From positions 22,170 through 86,169 of the forward strand of contig QKHT01000214.1 of NCBI GenBank assembly GCA_003249935.1: a stretch of DNA of 64,000 nucleotides. The letters run 5' to 3'. Source of the stretch: Bacteroidota bacterium. GTDB taxonomy: Bacteria; Bacteroidota; Bacteroidia; Bacteroidales; UBA5342. Below, piece after piece: positions 8,134 through 16,697 of the stretch (the stretch's first letter is position 1; each line of letters starts with the position of its first letter). The translations under genes were made by a program, and so were the position numbers. The notes under the pieces are model-generated. The model saw nothing but the letters and a program-made list of their open reading frames with translations. It had not been told where the DNA came from and did not search any database.

Positions 8134-10380
8134 ATGACAACGGTTATACAGTATCTGGCAGAGTCGGTATTGTGCGCCACTGCAGTGGCCGTGCTCTATT
8201 TTGGGTTGTTCAGATGGTGGTCGTCGCCTGGTTTTAACCGGTGGTACTTACTGTTCGGTGCGCTGTTTTCGGCAGTTGTACCGTTTTTACGAACCGATAT
8301 TACTGCCGGTAATGCCGATACAGTGTACGCCGTACTTTTACTCGACGAGGTTGTTATAAGTAGTGTGGCAAGCTACCACACGGTAGTGGACAATAGCCTT
8401 GTTCCGTTTTTAAGTCGTTTTGCAACATTAAATTATCTCTATTTTTTCGGTTTTGTTGTGTTGTTTGTCCGTTTTCTCTGGTCGCTCAAGCTGTTTTCGG
8501 TATTGGCCCGAACCGGCGTGATTGAACGTTACGAAGGATTCCGTTTAAAAATTGTCGACCAATTGTTTAAACCCTTTTCGTTTATCCGCACTATTTATAT
8601 CGATAAGGCTACGCGTGAGAGTAATATGTTTCGTGTAATTGTTAAGCACGAAGCAGTACATATCCGGCAGCGTCATTCAATAGATATATTATTGTACGAA
8701 CCGTTGCTCATTATTCAGTGGTTCAATCCAATGGTTTGGTTGCTTCGCCATGCCATTCGCGAGAACCACGAATTTTTGGCCGACAGGGGCGTTATTTCAT
8801 CTGGTATTTCGCGTCCTGAATATTGTAAGGCGTTGCTTTACACTGCAATGGGTGCCACTTTCGAGTTAGGAAATAATTTTAGTTATTCGCTCACAAACAA
8901 ACGATTTAAAAAAATGAAAAAGCATAGTTCAGTTAAAAATACAATGGTATCGGTACTTATTGCGGGTGCTCTCTTTTGGAGCTCGTTTACCATTGTTACC
9001 GGAAATGTAATTGCAAACGAAGTGCAAAGTATTACGGTACAGAATATTACGCCACCACCCCCACCTCCGCCTTTAGCTCCGCCCCCACCGCCACCGGTTC
9101 AACCCGAAGATAAAATTTACGAAGCGTGCGAAACCGCACCCGAATATCCCGGAGGAGAAAAGGCTTTATTGGATTATTTGGGAAAATCTGTCAGGTATCC
9201 GGAGGTCGCGCGGGATCAGGGGATTACTGGCAGCGTATTGGTAACTTTTGTGGTCGATAAAACTGGTAGGGTAACCAATGCCCATGTAAAAAACAAAGTC
9301 GACACATTGCTTGCCGCCGAAGCACTGCGCGTAGTAAACAGCATGCCAAGCTGGATTCCGGGTAAGAATCATGGCCGGCTGGTGAATGTAAGATTTACGT
9401 TGCCAATAAATTTTGCACTGGAAAAATCGGCCAATGCGCATAAATCTATCGCACAGTTTCCGGGAGGGATGGCGGAATTGATGAAATTTATGAGACAAAA
9501 TGTAAAATACCCAAAAAATGCATTGGAAAAAGGTATTGGCGGCAAAGTGTTTGTAAAATTTGTGGTTGCGGAAACAGGTAAGGTACAGGATGTTGCCATT
9601 GAGCGTGGGGTCGATTCGCTACTCGATGCCGAAGCACTAAGGGTGGTTTCGATAATGCCGAAGTGGGTTGCTGCACAAGAGAACGGGCAAAGCATATCGA
9701 GCACAATGACATTGCCGGTTATGTTTGCCTTAGATAATGGGAAAAGTGGTGGCGAAGCGGTGTTTATGGTGGTTGAAGAGATGCCCAAATTTGTTGGTGG
9801 GAATGAGGAACTTAGCAGGTTTATGAGGTCTAATCTTAAATATCCCGAACAGGCAAAAAAAGAGAAATTGGAAGGGATGGTTTATATTAGTTTTGTTGTA
9901 ACCAGTACCGGAAGTATTTCGGATGTAAGCGTTGCTAGGGGTGTTTGTACGTTGTTGGATGCCGAAGCTGTGCGTGTGGTAAAAAGCATGCCCAATTGGA
10001 TTCCGGGCAAACAACGCGGTAAAGCAGTGAGTGTTAGCTATATGCTGCCGATAAAGTTTGAATTGACGGACAAAGGTGAGGGTGTATCTGCTGAAAAACC
10101 CTTGGTTTCGGAGGATGTGATGAAAATTATTCACCTCAAATACACCAACAGCACCACAGGCAAAGAAATTTCGGGACAATTAGTTGATTCACAGCAAAAA
10201 CCGATTCAAGGCGTAAGTATTATCTCACTAAGTACCGATGCCAAAAAAGGATACAATAAGGGCACGATGTCGGATAAATCGGGCAACTTTAAGATGTTAT
10301 TGGATAAAAATTCCGATGCTGTCGTTTTTTCTTTTATAGGAAAGAAGACTATTAAGCTTGTAGTCCCTGCAACAGAATAA
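8134..10380 (+). CDS. BlaR1-type M56 peptidase with three TonB_C domains and a carboxypeptidase-regulatory-like tail
   Basis: 748 residues in a mosaic order: N-terminal membrane helices; a gluzincin M56 domain with HEAVH at 172-176 and the downstream ENHEFLAD; a membrane segment near 275-295; a Pro-rich linker near 306-322; three TonB C-terminal-like modules (about 330-427, 440-535, 544-645), each with YP..A, LDAEALRVV-like and MP.W motifs; and a C-terminal CarboxypepD_reg-like beta-sandwich (about 675-748). BlaR1 peptidases sense envelope signals and trigger loss of the BlaI repressor. The periplasmic TonB_C modules could contact outer-membrane proteins or act as the sensor. The three modules are similar even at DNA level, pointing to internal duplication. 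Confidence 0.9.
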   Translation: MTTVIQYLAESVLCATAVAVLYFGLFRWWSSPGFNRWYLLFGALFSAVVPFLRTDITAGNADTVYAVLLLDEVVISSVASYHTVVDNSLVPFLSRFATLNYLYFFGFVVLFVRFLWSLKLFSVLARTGVIERYEGFRLKIVDQLFKPFSFIRTIYIDKATRESNMFRVIVKHEAVHIRQRHSIDILLYEPLLIIQWFNPMVWLLRHAIRENHEFLADRGVISSGISRPEYCKALLYTAMGATFELGNNFSYSLTNKRFKKMKKHSSVKNTMVSVLIAGALFWSSFTIVTGNVIANEVQSITVQNITPPPPPPPLAPPPPPPVQPEDKIYEACETAPEYPGGEKALLDYLGKSVRYPEVARDQGITGSVLVTFVVDKTGRVTNAHVKNKVDTLLAAEALRVVNSMPSWIPGKNHGRLVNVRFTLPINFALEKSANAHKSIAQFPGGMAELMKFMRQNVKYPKNALEKGIGGKVFVKFVVAETGKVQDVAIERGVDSLLDAEALRVVSIMPKWVAAQENGQSISSTMTLPVMFALDNGKSGGEAVFMVVEEMPKFVGGNEELSRFMRSNLKYPEQAKKEKLEGMVYISFVVTSTGSISDVSVARGVCTLLDAEAVRVVKSMPNWIPGKQRGKAVSVSYMLPIKFELTDKGEGVSAEKPLVSEDVMKIIHLKYTNSTTGKEISGQLVDSQQKPIQGVSIISLSTDAKKGYNKGTMSDKSGNFKMLLDKNSDAVVFSFIGKKTIKLVVPATE

Positions 10381-10467
10381 AAACATTCCAATCACAAGGC
10401 AGTAATTGATGCATTTTCATTATTTTCGCAACGAATTATTTATTCTGTTTTACGAAAATTGAAAAAA

Positions 10468-11274
10468 ATGAAAGTGTTATTCTTATCTGCCTTGTTGGTT
10501 GTATTGGTTCTATTCCCGAGCGTTTCTTTTGCTCAGGATTCTGACGAGATTGTTGTTACTGGTTTGGGCCATCATTCATCCGATAAAAAACTTATTGGGG
10601 ATTTGTTTCAGGTGGTAGAACAACAACCTGAGTTTGTTGGTGGAACTAAAGCCATGTATAAATATTTGTCGGAAAATTTGCAATATCCCGAAGATGCCTA
10701 TTACAAAAATATTCAGGGAAAGGTTTATGTGAATTTTGTGGTGACCAAAACCGGCGAAATAGCCAATGCCGGGATTTTGCTTGGTGTCGATTCGTTACTC
10801 GATGCCGAAGCACTCAGGGTTGTAAAAGGCATGCCGGCATGGGAACCCGGCAAACAAAGAGGCGAGCCACAGAATGTAAAAATGACGCTACCTATTAAAT
10901 TTGCTATAAAACAACCTGAAACTACAGCTGAGATATCAGATACCGTGGTACAAGATGTAGAGGTTTTTCAGCAAGTGGAGGAACCTCCCATGTTTCCCGG
11001 CGGAGATAAAATGTTGATGAATTTTTTGTCCTTAAATATCAGATACCCGCATGAAGCGCAGGAATCAAGGATACAGGGAAGGGTCTATGTGAAATTTGTA
11101 GTGCGATACGACGGCACAATTACAAATGTCTCAATAGCAAAAAGTGTTCACCCAATACTTGATGCTGAAGCTTTGCGTGTGGTAAGTGCTATGCCGCTTT
11201 GGATACCCGGCCGCCAACGGGGTAAGTCGGTTAATGTAAGCTATATGCTGCCGATCAATTTTGTAATGATGTAG
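10468..11274 (+). CDS. Secreted protein with two TonB_C domains
   Basis: 268 residues: a cleavable signal peptide (MKVLFLSALLVVLVLFPSVSFAQ) followed by two TonB C-terminal modules (about 50-150 and 165-268) very like those of the preceding M56 protein, including LLDAEALRVVKGMP and RYPHEAQ. It lacks the N-terminal anchor and Pro linker of a true TonB, so it should be a soluble periplasmic protein or use the signal as anchor. A TTG lies three codons upstream; the ATG at 10468 gives the better signal peptide. It follows the M56 gene by 87 bases and is probably co-regulated. Energy transduction is not supported; binding to envelope partners is the likelier role. Confidence 0.8.
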   Translation: MKVLFLSALLVVLVLFPSVSFAQDSDEIVVTGLGHHSSDKKLIGDLFQVVEQQPEFVGGTKAMYKYLSENLQYPEDAYYKNIQGKVYVNFVVTKTGEIANAGILLGVDSLLDAEALRVVKGMPAWEPGKQRGEPQNVKMTLPIKFAIKQPETTAEISDTVVQDVEVFQQVEEPPMFPGGDKMLMNFLSLNIRYPHEAQESRIQGRVYVKFVVRYDGTITNVSIAKSVHPILDAEALRVVSAMPLWIPGRQRGKSVNVSYMLPINFVMM

Positions 11275-11388
11275 CTTAGGTTCAACCAATAAAGCCAAAA
11301 AATGGATAATATGCACGTTTGGTTATTGTTTTCATGGGTCTTGGCTTTTGGGGCGACCCGGGAATGTATGCATCTTATAAAGTAGAGA

Positions 11389-11775
11389 CTACTCGACCAT
11401 GTAAATATTGGCGTTTATTTTTAGCCAATTGTTTTTCCGTTTTTTGGAAACTACTCTGCAAAAGAACAATTTGCCTGCATCCATCAATCGGGAGCACACC
11501 ACATTCATATCGGCGGGTACAAATCCAATACGAATGTTGTCGCAATAAATTGCAATCGCAAATTCGTCGAATTTATTTTTCGGATCTCTTTTCATGGTTA
11601 ATACTTTCTCCGAAATGATTTTGTCCTCAACAGATTCAAGATCATTGCAATAACTTGTGCCTGCAATCACAATTTCCAATAAAAAGATCTCCTGCGTAAA
11701 TGGCCTAATACCGTTTTCAACATTACTCAGCAGGGCCAGTAAACCCGGAGTTACCGGTAGTATCGAACTATTCAT
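11389..11775 (-). CDS. HIRAN domain protein
   Basis: 128 residues; from about 35 to the end it matches HIRAN (IAGTSYCNDLESV, MKRDPKNKFDEFAIAIY, RIGFVPADMNVVCSRLMDAG). HIRAN domains recognise DNA ends or damaged DNA and are usually fused to Rad5/HLTF helicases or nucleases; here the domain stands nearly alone with a short N-terminal extension. The start overlaps the end of the upstream J-domain gene by 8 bases, so the two are translationally coupled. A role in DNA or stress handling together with the J-domain protein is inference. Confidence 0.8.
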   Translation of the reverse strand: MNSSILPVTPGLLALLSNVENGIRPFTQEIFLLEIVIAGTSYCNDLESVEDKIISEKVLTMKRDPKNKFDEFAIAIYCDNIRIGFVPADMNVVCSRLMDAGKLFFCRVVSKKRKNNWLKINANIYMVE

Positions 11776-12571
11776 CTGCTATAATATTTATGATATACAA
11801 ATATTTAACGATCTCTTCCTCAGCTATTTTTATCTGAATTCGCAATTCATCCTGTTCGCGTTCGATATAGTTTTCGTCGAGAATCAATGCTTTAATACTA
11901 AAAGGAAAGCTTTGTTTTAATTGGTCGATTTTCGATTTTAAACGTTCAACCTGTTGTTCAAGATGTTTAATCCGCTCAACTTTTTCATCACTTGAAATGA
12001 GTTTCAGTTTTTCGTTATTAGAATGATCCAGATAGAGAAGGATGTTTTGCAGATCGCTTAATCGTTGCAAATCGTAAGCAGCTTTAACTTTGATGAACAA
12101 ATCTTTTTCTTCCTCCGTTTGATTTGGATTCAAATCCGGATGCAATCTTTTGCATAGTACTCGAAAAGTTTCTTTTAACTTTTGAATTTCATCGTCCGAA
12201 ATCAAGTGAGAAAGGACCTGTTTTGCTTCATCCAGAGCGGCCGATTGAGCCTGAATCTGCGCATAATAATGTTGTAAACGTGCATTTATCTCTCGTTCAA
12301 TGGCTTCGAAATCGGGCTGTTCATTCCGATTGATCGCGGCCTGTATCATGTTCATTTTCATTTTAAGTCGAGCCGATTCGGTTTGCTTTTCAAGCAATTC
12401 GAGTTGAAGACAACCTAATTTTTCAAGATATATCGATGTGAGAATAACAGACTCATTTTCAACCATGTCTTTGTGACGGGTAAAGAGGTCTAAAAATTCT
12501 GAATGCAAAAGTTCCAATCGCTTGGTAAGTTCTTCGTTTTGCTCAGTAAAAGTGGGTACACTGTTGCTCAT
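11768..12571 (-). CDS. Coiled-coil protein with internal J-domain
   Basis: 267 residues. A long charged coiled coil (about 8-120) leads into a J-domain-like segment (about 125-175) with the HPD tripeptide at 144-146 (LCKRLHPDLNPN), followed by a second coiled coil (about 190-255). HPD stimulates the DnaK ATPase. The absence of a Gly/Phe or zinc-finger region and the internal position of the domain mark a specialised type C J-protein, probably recruiting Hsp70 to a specific client. It is the first gene of a two-gene unit with the HIRAN protein. Confidence 0.75.
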   Translation of the reverse strand: MSNSVPTFTEQNEELTKRLELLHSEFLDLFTRHKDMVENESVILTSIYLEKLGCLQLELLEKQTESARLKMKMNMIQAAINRNEQPDFEAIEREINARLQHYYAQIQAQSAALDEAKQVLSHLISDDEIQKLKETFRVLCKRLHPDLNPNQTEEEKDLFIKVKAAYDLQRLSDLQNILLYLDHSNNEKLKLISSDEKVERIKHLEQQVERLKSKIDQLKQSFPFSIKALILDENYIEREQDELRIQIKIAEEEIVKYLYIINIIADE

Positions 12572-12927
12572 ATTTTTAAATTGTTATCCTATCAATTTCT
12601 TTCATCAATCTGTACGTTTCGTATAACGCAACAATTAATTGTGGGAAAGTACAAAACATCTTCAAATTCGGGTTTACGATCTTCATGGTCCATCAACCAT
12701 TTTTGGCTGATAGGTATATACCAACGTTTATTTTATGTTGTATGAATATGATAGAATTAGATTTTATTTTCCACATTATATATCAATTCAATAGCTTGTT
12801 AAGTTTTTATAAACCATTGATGTTAAGTGCATTATATAGAACCATGGATTTTATAAATTACTGTATATGTGCCTGCTTAGTTTTGTCGAACATCTTGAAT
12901 CTAACAATCTATTGCATGCATTTTATG
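12572..12927. other. Gene-free AT-rich region
   Basis: 356 bp between the J-domain gene start and the end of the GNAT gene. No coding sequence is supported on either strand. It contains a 49-bp segment (12789-12837) resembling 22410-22458. No clear terminator or tRNA was seen. Confidence 0.5.
12789..12837. repeat. Copy A of a dispersed 49-bp AT-rich repeat
   Basis: Hand alignment with 22410-22458 gives 37 identities in 49 positions without gaps (about 75%), most differences being transitions. Both copies lie 60-90 bases beyond the 3' end of a minus-strand gene. Identity unknown; it could be a remnant of a mobile element end or a conserved 3' structure. Confidence 0.4.
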
Positions 12928-13419
12928 TTAAGCCAGCTCTTTCTGGTAAGCAACCACGTCGAGGATTTTACCGAATTTTTCGCCTACATTTTTAAAATGG
13001 GCACATTTTTCGTAGCCGCATTTTTCAAAAAGGATAATGCTTTCGGTATTGTCGCCCGAAATAATCCCTAAAAGGGTTTTAATGCCGCGCTCCGGAGCCA
13101 GGGCTTCAATAAAATTTAGCGTGGTTTTTCCTATGCCTTTGCCACAAAATTCGGGTTTCAAATACAGGGTCACCTCGGCCGACCGATAATACGCCTGACG
13201 CTTTTTGTATGGCCCCATGTAACAGTATCCGGCTACTTCGTTATTGAAATAGATGAGGTACGATTTGTACCGATCTTCGTTGATTGGCAAAAAATCCAAC
13301 AGTGCTTCGTTGGTAATTTCGCCAATGTGAAACGTGGCGGTCGAATTTTGAATATAGTATTCGTAAATCGTTTTAACTATTGGCAAATCGTTATACGTCA
13401 GTTCTTTAAATTCAATCAT
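12928..13419 (-). CDS. GNAT family N-acetyltransferase
   Basis: 163 residues with a GNAT fold: IKELT-like start, VAGYCYMGPYKKRQAYYRSAEVTLYLKPEFCGKG... with the acetyl-CoA loop FCGKGIGKTTL (Q/R-x-x-G-x-G/A variant), and the C-terminal ESIILFEKCGYEKC. It resembles phosphinothricin/amino-acid N-acetyltransferases of the PAT/YncA group, but the substrate is not determined. Seven bases downstream of the Nudix gene, so the two form an operon. Confidence 0.88.
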   Translation of the reverse strand: MIEFKELTYNDLPIVKTIYEYYIQNSTATFHIGEITNEALLDFLPINEDRYKSYLIYFNNEVAGYCYMGPYKKRQAYYRSAEVTLYLKPEFCGKGIGKTTLNFIEALAPERGIKTLLGIISGDNTESIILFEKCGYEKCAHFKNVGEKFGKILDVVAYQKELA

Positions 13420-13426
13420 GCTATTG

Positions 13427-13963
13427 TTATTTGTTGTTATTCAGTATTTGTTTTATAACGGTTTGAACCGATGTTAAGCCAAACAATTCGGGTATTAAGT
13501 CTTCCGGTTCAACCCAAAAAAAGCGCGCCACATCGTCGGCCGCAGTAATTGGAAGTATATCTTTCACCGTAACTTCCATTACCATATCTGTTGTATGTAC
13601 GTAAAATCCACTCCATGGATATTTGTTGGTGACCGAAAAAAGGTAACGCATCGAATCAATTTCGAGGTTTAACTCTTCGTGCACTTCGCGGCGGGTGGCT
13701 TCTTCGAGTGTTTCGCCGGCATCGATAAAGCCGCCCGGCAAATCGAGGGTGCCCTTGGCCGGCTCGGTGCCGCGTTCGACCACAAGCAGTTTACCATGAT
13801 GTGTAATTACGCAAATCATGGCACACGATGCATTAAAATAGTAGTGAAAACCGCAATTATGGCATTTTACCGAATTGCCCCCTCCTTTTTGTAATGGGCT
13901 TGAACCGCATTTGGGGCAAAATTCGAAAGTGTCTGCCAATTCCTTAATCTGGGTCGAATGCAT
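13427..13963 (-). CDS. Nudix hydrolase with N-terminal zinc ribbon
   Basis: 178 residues. An N-terminal zinc ribbon (FCPKCGSSPLQ, then CHNCGFHYY, about 16-42) precedes a Nudix domain with the box GGFIDAGETLEEATRREVHEEL (start near 97), which holds the Mg-binding REVHEE glutamates. The zinc ribbon is of the NudC/NADH-pyrophosphatase type, but the short length lacks the NudC N-terminal domain and the NudC SQPWPFP signature was not seen. The substrate is probably a nucleoside diphosphate derivative. A minus-strand CAAAAATA (TATTTTTG, 13983-13990) is a candidate -7 box. First gene of the Nudix-GNAT unit. Confidence 0.9.
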   Translation of the reverse strand: MHSTQIKELADTFEFCPKCGSSPLQKGGGNSVKCHNCGFHYYFNASCAMICVITHHGKLLVVERGTEPAKGTLDLPGGFIDAGETLEEATRREVHEELNLEIDSMRYLFSVTNKYPWSGFYVHTTDMVMEVTVKDILPITAADDVARFFWVEPEDLIPELFGLTSVQTVIKQILNNNK

Positions 13964-14144
13964 CGTGTTTGATTATATAGTACAAAAATATGGTTTTAAT
14001 TTAATCTTAAAATCGAATTTATTATTTGTGTGCAAAAATTGTTTTGGAACCTCATGGTTTTTTCATCCTTCAGGGCATGGTTATGTTTTGGCATTTGTGT
14101 ATATTCGCATCAATAGTGGTAAAAGATATATTAATTTTGGAAAA

Positions 14145-14969
14145 ATGATGACAATTGGCACAGTGTTGTGTGGCGTTATTTCGGTAAGGGCCGAAAGATC
14201 GCATTGTTCGGAGATGCTTACACAAATACTTTTTGGCGAAAGGTTTATGATTCACGAATCGAACGGTGAGTGGTTATTTGTGGAGTGTCTTCACGATGGT
14301 TACGAGGGGTTTATTGCCTCCAATCATCTTTTTGTAAGCGAACAATGCGACAAGCCAACAGCCGATGTAATGGCTGTTACCACCGCACCATTGGCCATTG
14401 CCAGCAAATTGTCCGATGGGTCCAATGTGTATCTTCCGGCAGGATCGTTACTTCACAATTACGATGCAGCTACCGGCATCTCAGAAACTGCGGGTCTTAA
14501 ACTTCAACACGACCCCAATACGGTTATTTGCGGTTCATTCATGAAGCCCCTTGCTGCGATGACAGTGGCATACTCCTGGATTAACAGTACGTATCTATGG
14601 GGTGGTCGAACCGTTTTTGGTGTGGATTGCAGTGGTTTTGTGCAACTTATTTACAGGCTTTCGGGATTGGAATTGCCGCGCGATTCGGCACAACAAATGA
14701 TTATGGGCGAAGAGGTCCCTTTTGTACAACAAGCTAAGGCCGGCGATTTGGCCTTCTTTCAGGAAGAGGATGGACGCGTTTCGCATGTGGGATTAATAAC
14801 CGGGCCGGGAAAAATCATTCATTGTTCGGGTTCGGTTCGTGCCGATTTGCTCGATCAGCAAGGTATTTTTGATGCAACTACCGGAAAATACACCCATAAA
14901 CTCCGTTTGATTAAACGTGTAGAGCTAAATACCCGCACAATGATATCGCAACAGGTTTTTACCAAATAA
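14145..14969 (+). CDS. C40 (NlpC/P60) cell-wall peptidase with SH3 domains
   Basis: 274 residues. The N-terminal half contains bacterial SH3-like segments (ISVRAERSHCSEMLTQILFGE, then a second near 80-130); the C-terminal half is an NlpC/P60 domain with catalytic Cys in GVDCSGFVQ, His in VSHVGLI and the third polar residue in KIIHCSG. Such enzymes cut gamma-D-Glu-diaminoacid bonds in peptidoglycan peptides. The frame is open upstream to 13875, but that overlaps the divergent Nudix gene and its promoter, so the ATG at 14145 is chosen. No typical signal peptide is visible, so a cytoplasmic muropeptide-recycling role is possible. Its 3' end overlaps the convergent M23 gene by 11 bases. Confidence 0.9.
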   Translation: MMTIGTVLCGVISVRAERSHCSEMLTQILFGERFMIHESNGEWLFVECLHDGYEGFIASNHLFVSEQCDKPTADVMAVTTAPLAIASKLSDGSNVYLPAGSLLHNYDAATGISETAGLKLQHDPNTVICGSFMKPLAAMTVAYSWINSTYLWGGRTVFGVDCSGFVQLIYRLSGLELPRDSAQQMIMGEEVPFVQQAKAGDLAFFQEEDGRVSHVGLITGPGKIIHCSGSVRADLLDQQGIFDATTGKYTHKLRLIKRVELNTRTMISQQVFTK

Positions 14970-16647
14970 AACCGGCTTTGTACGATTTTGTGTTACCGCA
15001 ATTGTCGGTAACGTTTATCTCCAAAGTGTGCTTTTTCCCTTTTTGTAAGCGCGATTTATCGAACGTATACCTAATGGTTCGTGTTTTTCCATCGAGTTCG
15101 AATAGTGCCCATTCGCCATCAATCGCCCCTTCGTAAGTGTCTATGCCACTTTCTCCATCGCCAATTCTGAACGAAATGGACTTTGTTCCGGCATAATTTT
15201 TCCCCGATACAAAATTTATTGGCTGAACCGATGGTGCTGTATTGTCTTGCGTTAAGGCAAAACGGCCAAATGTATTTACTGCCGCTACCACTGTTGACCG
15301 GTATGGTGTTACTTTATATCCTCCAGATTTTACGCCCTTGCTGTTGATTGCAGCCAGATAAACTTTCGAAATATCTTTCACCTCGGGCATTGGCAGATGC
15401 AAGAAATAGTTTTTAGCCAAAGGCACTTTTGTATTATGAATGGTGTAAACAGGTGAGAGAAATGCCGATTTCGGGCCTTTGGCCAATTCAAGGTCAAGGT
15501 CGTTATAGACCGTACCGGCCGGAAATTCGAGATGCAGATCTTCAAAATTGATTTCCTGATTGAGATTACAGCGGATTAAATGTTCGGGCTCCTTTTTCTC
15601 AACAGGTGCAATATCCTTTTTCTCCCCTTTTAATGCAATAAGTGCTTCGGCTCTGTTCCCTTTCGAATCGTAGACATGCAATGCATAGTTGAAGAATTTT
15701 TCTTCGTCGATATTCAGAATGCCGTTATTTTTAACATACTCTACGTTACTTAAATTATTTATTTCGTTGGCTTTAAAGGTATATATAAATTGTTTGCCCG
15801 AAGTCATTAGCTCGGCATAGTCGATATTGGCATTAATATAACGGCTTTCATCAAAGGCTATTTGCGAAGTATTGTATTTAAAAATGGAGCCGTTTTCGTC
15901 TTTAAGCTCAGCACGGGTGTAAGCACATTTGGCCGTGTTGCCGTCTACATAGTCCACCGCACTAAATCCAATGGCTATTTTGCCCCAAACCGATACCGAA
16001 AGTTTGTAGTATCCGCCTTTATCTGAAATTGGCAGAATAAGCGGTGTGCTTTTCCCGTTGATGAGTCCTTCTCCCGGCATGGGGTATAGTTTAATGGCTG
16101 TGATTGTGGGTTTTCTTTTGTCGTTAGCTTGAAATCCAAATGCAGCGGGGTCGAGCGCATGTTCGCTTTCGGTGTCGCGTATTTCAAAATGAAGGTGTGG
16201 TCCTCCACTGCTTCCTGTATTACCACTGTATGCAATAAGCTGACCTTTACCTATTTTAATGGCCCCTGTTTTAAAAATATGATCGATTCGAAACGATTTG
16301 GCATTGTATTGTAACTGCCTGATAATACTGTCCAATGGTGGGGCAAAAGACTCTAAATGTCCATAGCACGATGTTTGTCCATTGGGATGCGAAATATAGA
16401 GCATGTTGCCGTAACCGGTTGGAGAAACGGATACACGTTGCAGATATCCATTGTCCACAGAAAATACTTTTTGCCCGGTTCGCCCTTGTGTTCTAATATC
16501 CAGGCCGGTATGAAAGTGGTTTGGCCGTAGTTCGCCAAAACTGCCCGATAAATTGAGTGGTAAATCCATCGGCATTCGATAATTTTGTCCGTATACAATC
16601 CCACTCGCTACAATAATTGCATTCGCAATTAACCACTTCAACCTCAT
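14959..16647 (-). CDS. M23 family metallopeptidase (LytM domain)
   Basis: 562 residues with a signal peptide (MRLKWLIANAIIVASGIVYG). Unusually, the M23 peptidase domain is N-terminal (about 30-175), with zinc ligands in HFHTGLDIR and GPHLHFEIRD. The remaining 380 residues are beta-rich and probably carry Ig/fibronectin-like modules (for example GDGESGIDTYEGAIDGEW). This order is common for Bacteroidota M23 proteins. It likely hydrolyses or binds peptidoglycan cross-bridges in the periplasm. A minus-strand CAAATGTA (TACATTTG, 16664-16671) is a good -7 candidate 17 bases before the start. Confidence 0.92.
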   Translation of the reverse strand: MRLKWLIANAIIVASGIVYGQNYRMPMDLPLNLSGSFGELRPNHFHTGLDIRTQGRTGQKVFSVDNGYLQRVSVSPTGYGNMLYISHPNGQTSCYGHLESFAPPLDSIIRQLQYNAKSFRIDHIFKTGAIKIGKGQLIAYSGNTGSSGGPHLHFEIRDTESEHALDPAAFGFQANDKRKPTITAIKLYPMPGEGLINGKSTPLILPISDKGGYYKLSVSVWGKIAIGFSAVDYVDGNTAKCAYTRAELKDENGSIFKYNTSQIAFDESRYINANIDYAELMTSGKQFIYTFKANEINNLSNVEYVKNNGILNIDEEKFFNYALHVYDSKGNRAEALIALKGEKKDIAPVEKKEPEHLIRCNLNQEINFEDLHLEFPAGTVYNDLDLELAKGPKSAFLSPVYTIHNTKVPLAKNYFLHLPMPEVKDISKVYLAAINSKGVKSGGYKVTPYRSTVVAAVNTFGRFALTQDNTAPSVQPINFVSGKNYAGTKSISFRIGDGESGIDTYEGAIDGEWALFELDGKTRTIRYTFDKSRLQKGKKHTLEINVTDNCGNTKSYKAGFIW

Positions 16648-16697
16648 TATCCCAAATTTTGTGCAAATGTATATCTTTTTCGAACCGTTTGGTTCAT

